DNA of 64,000 bases, taken from NCBI GenBank assembly GCA_017475405.1, contig JAFVFN010000010.1, forward strand, positions 1 through 64,000, in the 5' to 3' direction. The number at the start of each line of letters is the position of its first letter. Within the stretch, counting starts at the first letter, position 1. A program made the translations under genes and the position numbers. The notes below the pieces were generated by a model, which was not told the origin of the DNA, did no database searches, and saw nothing but the letters and a program-made list of their open reading frames with translations. This DNA is from Elusimicrobiaceae bacterium (lineage in GTDB: Bacteria; Elusimicrobiota; Elusimicrobia; Elusimicrobiales; Elusimicrobiaceae). Below are positions 63,028 to 64,000 of this stretch, in pieces.

Positions 63028-63483
63028 ATGAGTCAACAAAAACAAGCATTTACGCTCATAGAACTTTTGGTGGTTGTCTTGATAATAGGTATTTTAGCGG
63101 CTGTGGCTGTACCGCAGTATCAAAAAGCAGTACTTAAAAGTCGTTTAACACAGGGAATTGTGTTTGCTAAAGGGGTGCATGATGCTCAGGAATCCTATTA
63201 TTTAGCTAATGGGTTTTATGCAGATTCTCAGGATGAGTTGGATATTCAAGTAATTTGTCCGGAAGGGTGGGAATGCAAAATTAACAATTTGGGCGTGGGA
63301 ATAGATGTGGGGGAGTCTTATGGGATTGCTTATTCCTATGAGAACCGTTCTGATGATAGGAAATATGCGGGGCTATTTTATTGTTGGGCCGAACAAGAAG
63401 AAACGATAGCGGCAGCAGTCTGTAAAACGATGGGTAAAGAGCTACAGTTTGGGGGAACCCGTGTACGTCATAGCTTGAAATAA
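63028..63483 (+). CDS. Type IV pilin-like protein 10 (T12-promoter class)
   Basis: 151 residues, the shortest of the set: [23 protein letters not shown], processed after Ala7. QESYYLANGFY and ELDIQV follow, with a central Cys pair (CPEGWEC) and the C-terminal Cys-x12-Cys pair (CWAEQEETIAAAVCK). AAGGAGAG precedes ATG. It is convergent with the PHP-domain gene, 17 bases apart. Confidence 0.92.
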   Translation: MSQQKQAFTLIELLVVVLIIGILAAVAVPQYQKAVLKSRLTQGIVFAKGVHDAQESYYLANGFYADSQDELDIQVICPEGWECKINNLGVGIDVGESYGIAYSYENRSDDRKYAGLFYCWAEQEETIAAAVCKTMGKELQFGGTRVRHSLK

Positions 63484-63500
63484 ATTGGCTTGCAGGGCTA

Positions 63501-64000
63501 TTAAAACAATTTACTTAGTAATCTATTGTAGTGGTTTTGTGGAATTTGCATCCCGGGAGATACGGTTCGTCCCCCTTTGGGGCCGTGATAATCAGAGCCT
63601 GCGGAAGCAAATAGTCCGTATTTATCGGCTAGGTGTAATAATTCTTGACGAAGGGCAAAACTATGTGCCGGATAAAAAATCTCAATGCCATCCAATCCGG
63701 CCTCTGTCCATGCCGGGAAATTCCAGTGCTCGGTTACCATTCCCGGATGTGCAATTACAGCGAGTCCTCCCGCTTTTTTAATATTTCGGATCGCTTCTAT
63801 AGCAGTTACACCGATAGCCGGAACATAACCAGATTGTCCCTCCAGTAAATACTTGCGAAAAGCAGCTTGGCGGGAATGTGCATACCCCTTAGCTTTCAAT
63901 ACATCGGCCACATGGGCCCGGGAAACAGTATTAGGGGCGCGTGAAAATACCTCTTCCTCTGTAATCCCCACGCCGGCGTCTTGCAGTTGCTTAATGACCT
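63501..64000 (-). CDS. PHP-domain phosphatase (partial, start outside the window)
   Basis: The frame stays open to the window edge, so only the last 166 residues are seen. GGLAVIAHPGM (metal-binding His), GIEIFYPAHS and GSDYHGPKGG (Asp and His metal ligands near the C-terminus) are typical of the YciV/TrpH branch of the PHP family, which includes 3',5'-nucleotide phosphatases and 5'-3' exonucleases acting on RNA or DNA ends. The N-terminal metal motif (HxH) lies beyond the window. It is convergent with pilin 10. Confidence 0.88.
   Translation of the reverse strand, partial: VIKQLQDAGVGITEEEVFSRAPNTVSRAHVADVLKAKGYAHSRQAAFRKYLLEGQSGYVPAIGVTAIEAIRNIKKAGGLAVIAHPGMVTEHWNFPAWTEAGLDGIEIFYPAHSFALRQELLHLADKYGLFASAGSDYHGPKGGRTVSPGMQIPQNHYNRLLSKLF

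Noticed and set aside
1..64000. CRISPR arrays, insertion sequences, prophage or integrase genes.
   Set aside because: No regularly spaced direct repeats, transposase motifs or integrase signatures were found by reading either strand; the dispersed pilin cassettes have no flanking inverted repeats that I can see.

Overview
The window looks like a chromosomal segment of a gut-type Elusimicrobiota bacterium (Elusimicrobium-like). The basis is inference: a Gram-negative, meso-DAP-type envelope gene set, roughly 45% GC by eye, and an unusually large set of type IV pilin-like genes scattered singly between unrelated housekeeping genes. No 16S rRNA or other phylogenetic marker is present to prove it.

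Layout. 1-0.7 kb: 3' end of a cysteine-rich surface-type protein, possibly frameshifted. 0.75-4.5 kb: hrcA-grpE-dnaK heat-shock operon with a CIRCE-type operator. 5.4-9.7 kb: SPFH protein, Sel1-repeat protein and two adjacent exported chymotrypsin-fold proteases whose nucleophile position is cysteine. 10.3-19.8 kb: glyA, a deoxyhypusine-synthase-like gene, an outer-membrane barrel, a DoxX-like protein, dnaX-recR, guaD, rsmE-mtaB. 19.8-25.5 kb (minus): a translationally coupled peptidoglycan-recycling operon (PerM-like, AmpG-like, murQ, anmK, nagZ). 25.5-34.6 kb: an AT-rich surface-glycan island (two GT2 enzymes, a truncated glf, an MsbA-like ABC exporter, full-length glf, a three-module 1003-residue glycosyltransferase) ending near tRNA-Val. 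35-54 kb: marC, uvrB, a BirA-like remnant, a response regulator, tilS, murE-murD, an outer-membrane protein, tlyA-xseB-xseA-rarA-zapA, pheS-pheT. 54-64 kb: tRNA-Gly, a thioesterase, an ankyrin-type protein, coaD, dgt, a 1221-residue exported-domain/MFS fusion, and a partial PHP-domain phosphatase.

The main discovery is a dispersed pilin system. Ten short pilin-like genes (151-174 residues) share the class III signal GFTLIE or AFTLIE, a YYLANGEY-type motif and a C-terminal Cys-x(10-15)-Cys pair. Each lies alone between unrelated genes. Their upstream regions fall into exactly two classes. Six have a promoter whose spacer contains a run of exactly 12 T. The other four have a roughly 195-nt structured RNA ending in an intrinsic terminator just before the pilin. 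A fifth RNA copy, preceded by a seventh T12 promoter, heads the surface-glycan island.

In all five RNA copies a long-range pseudoknot and several hairpins are kept by compensatory changes, and the terminator arm can pair alternatively with an upstream segment. That is the architecture of a riboswitch or attenuator. I do not recognise it as a known family. It would tie pilin choice and glycan production to one unknown signal. No pilus assembly genes (PilB/C/D/Q) are in the window.
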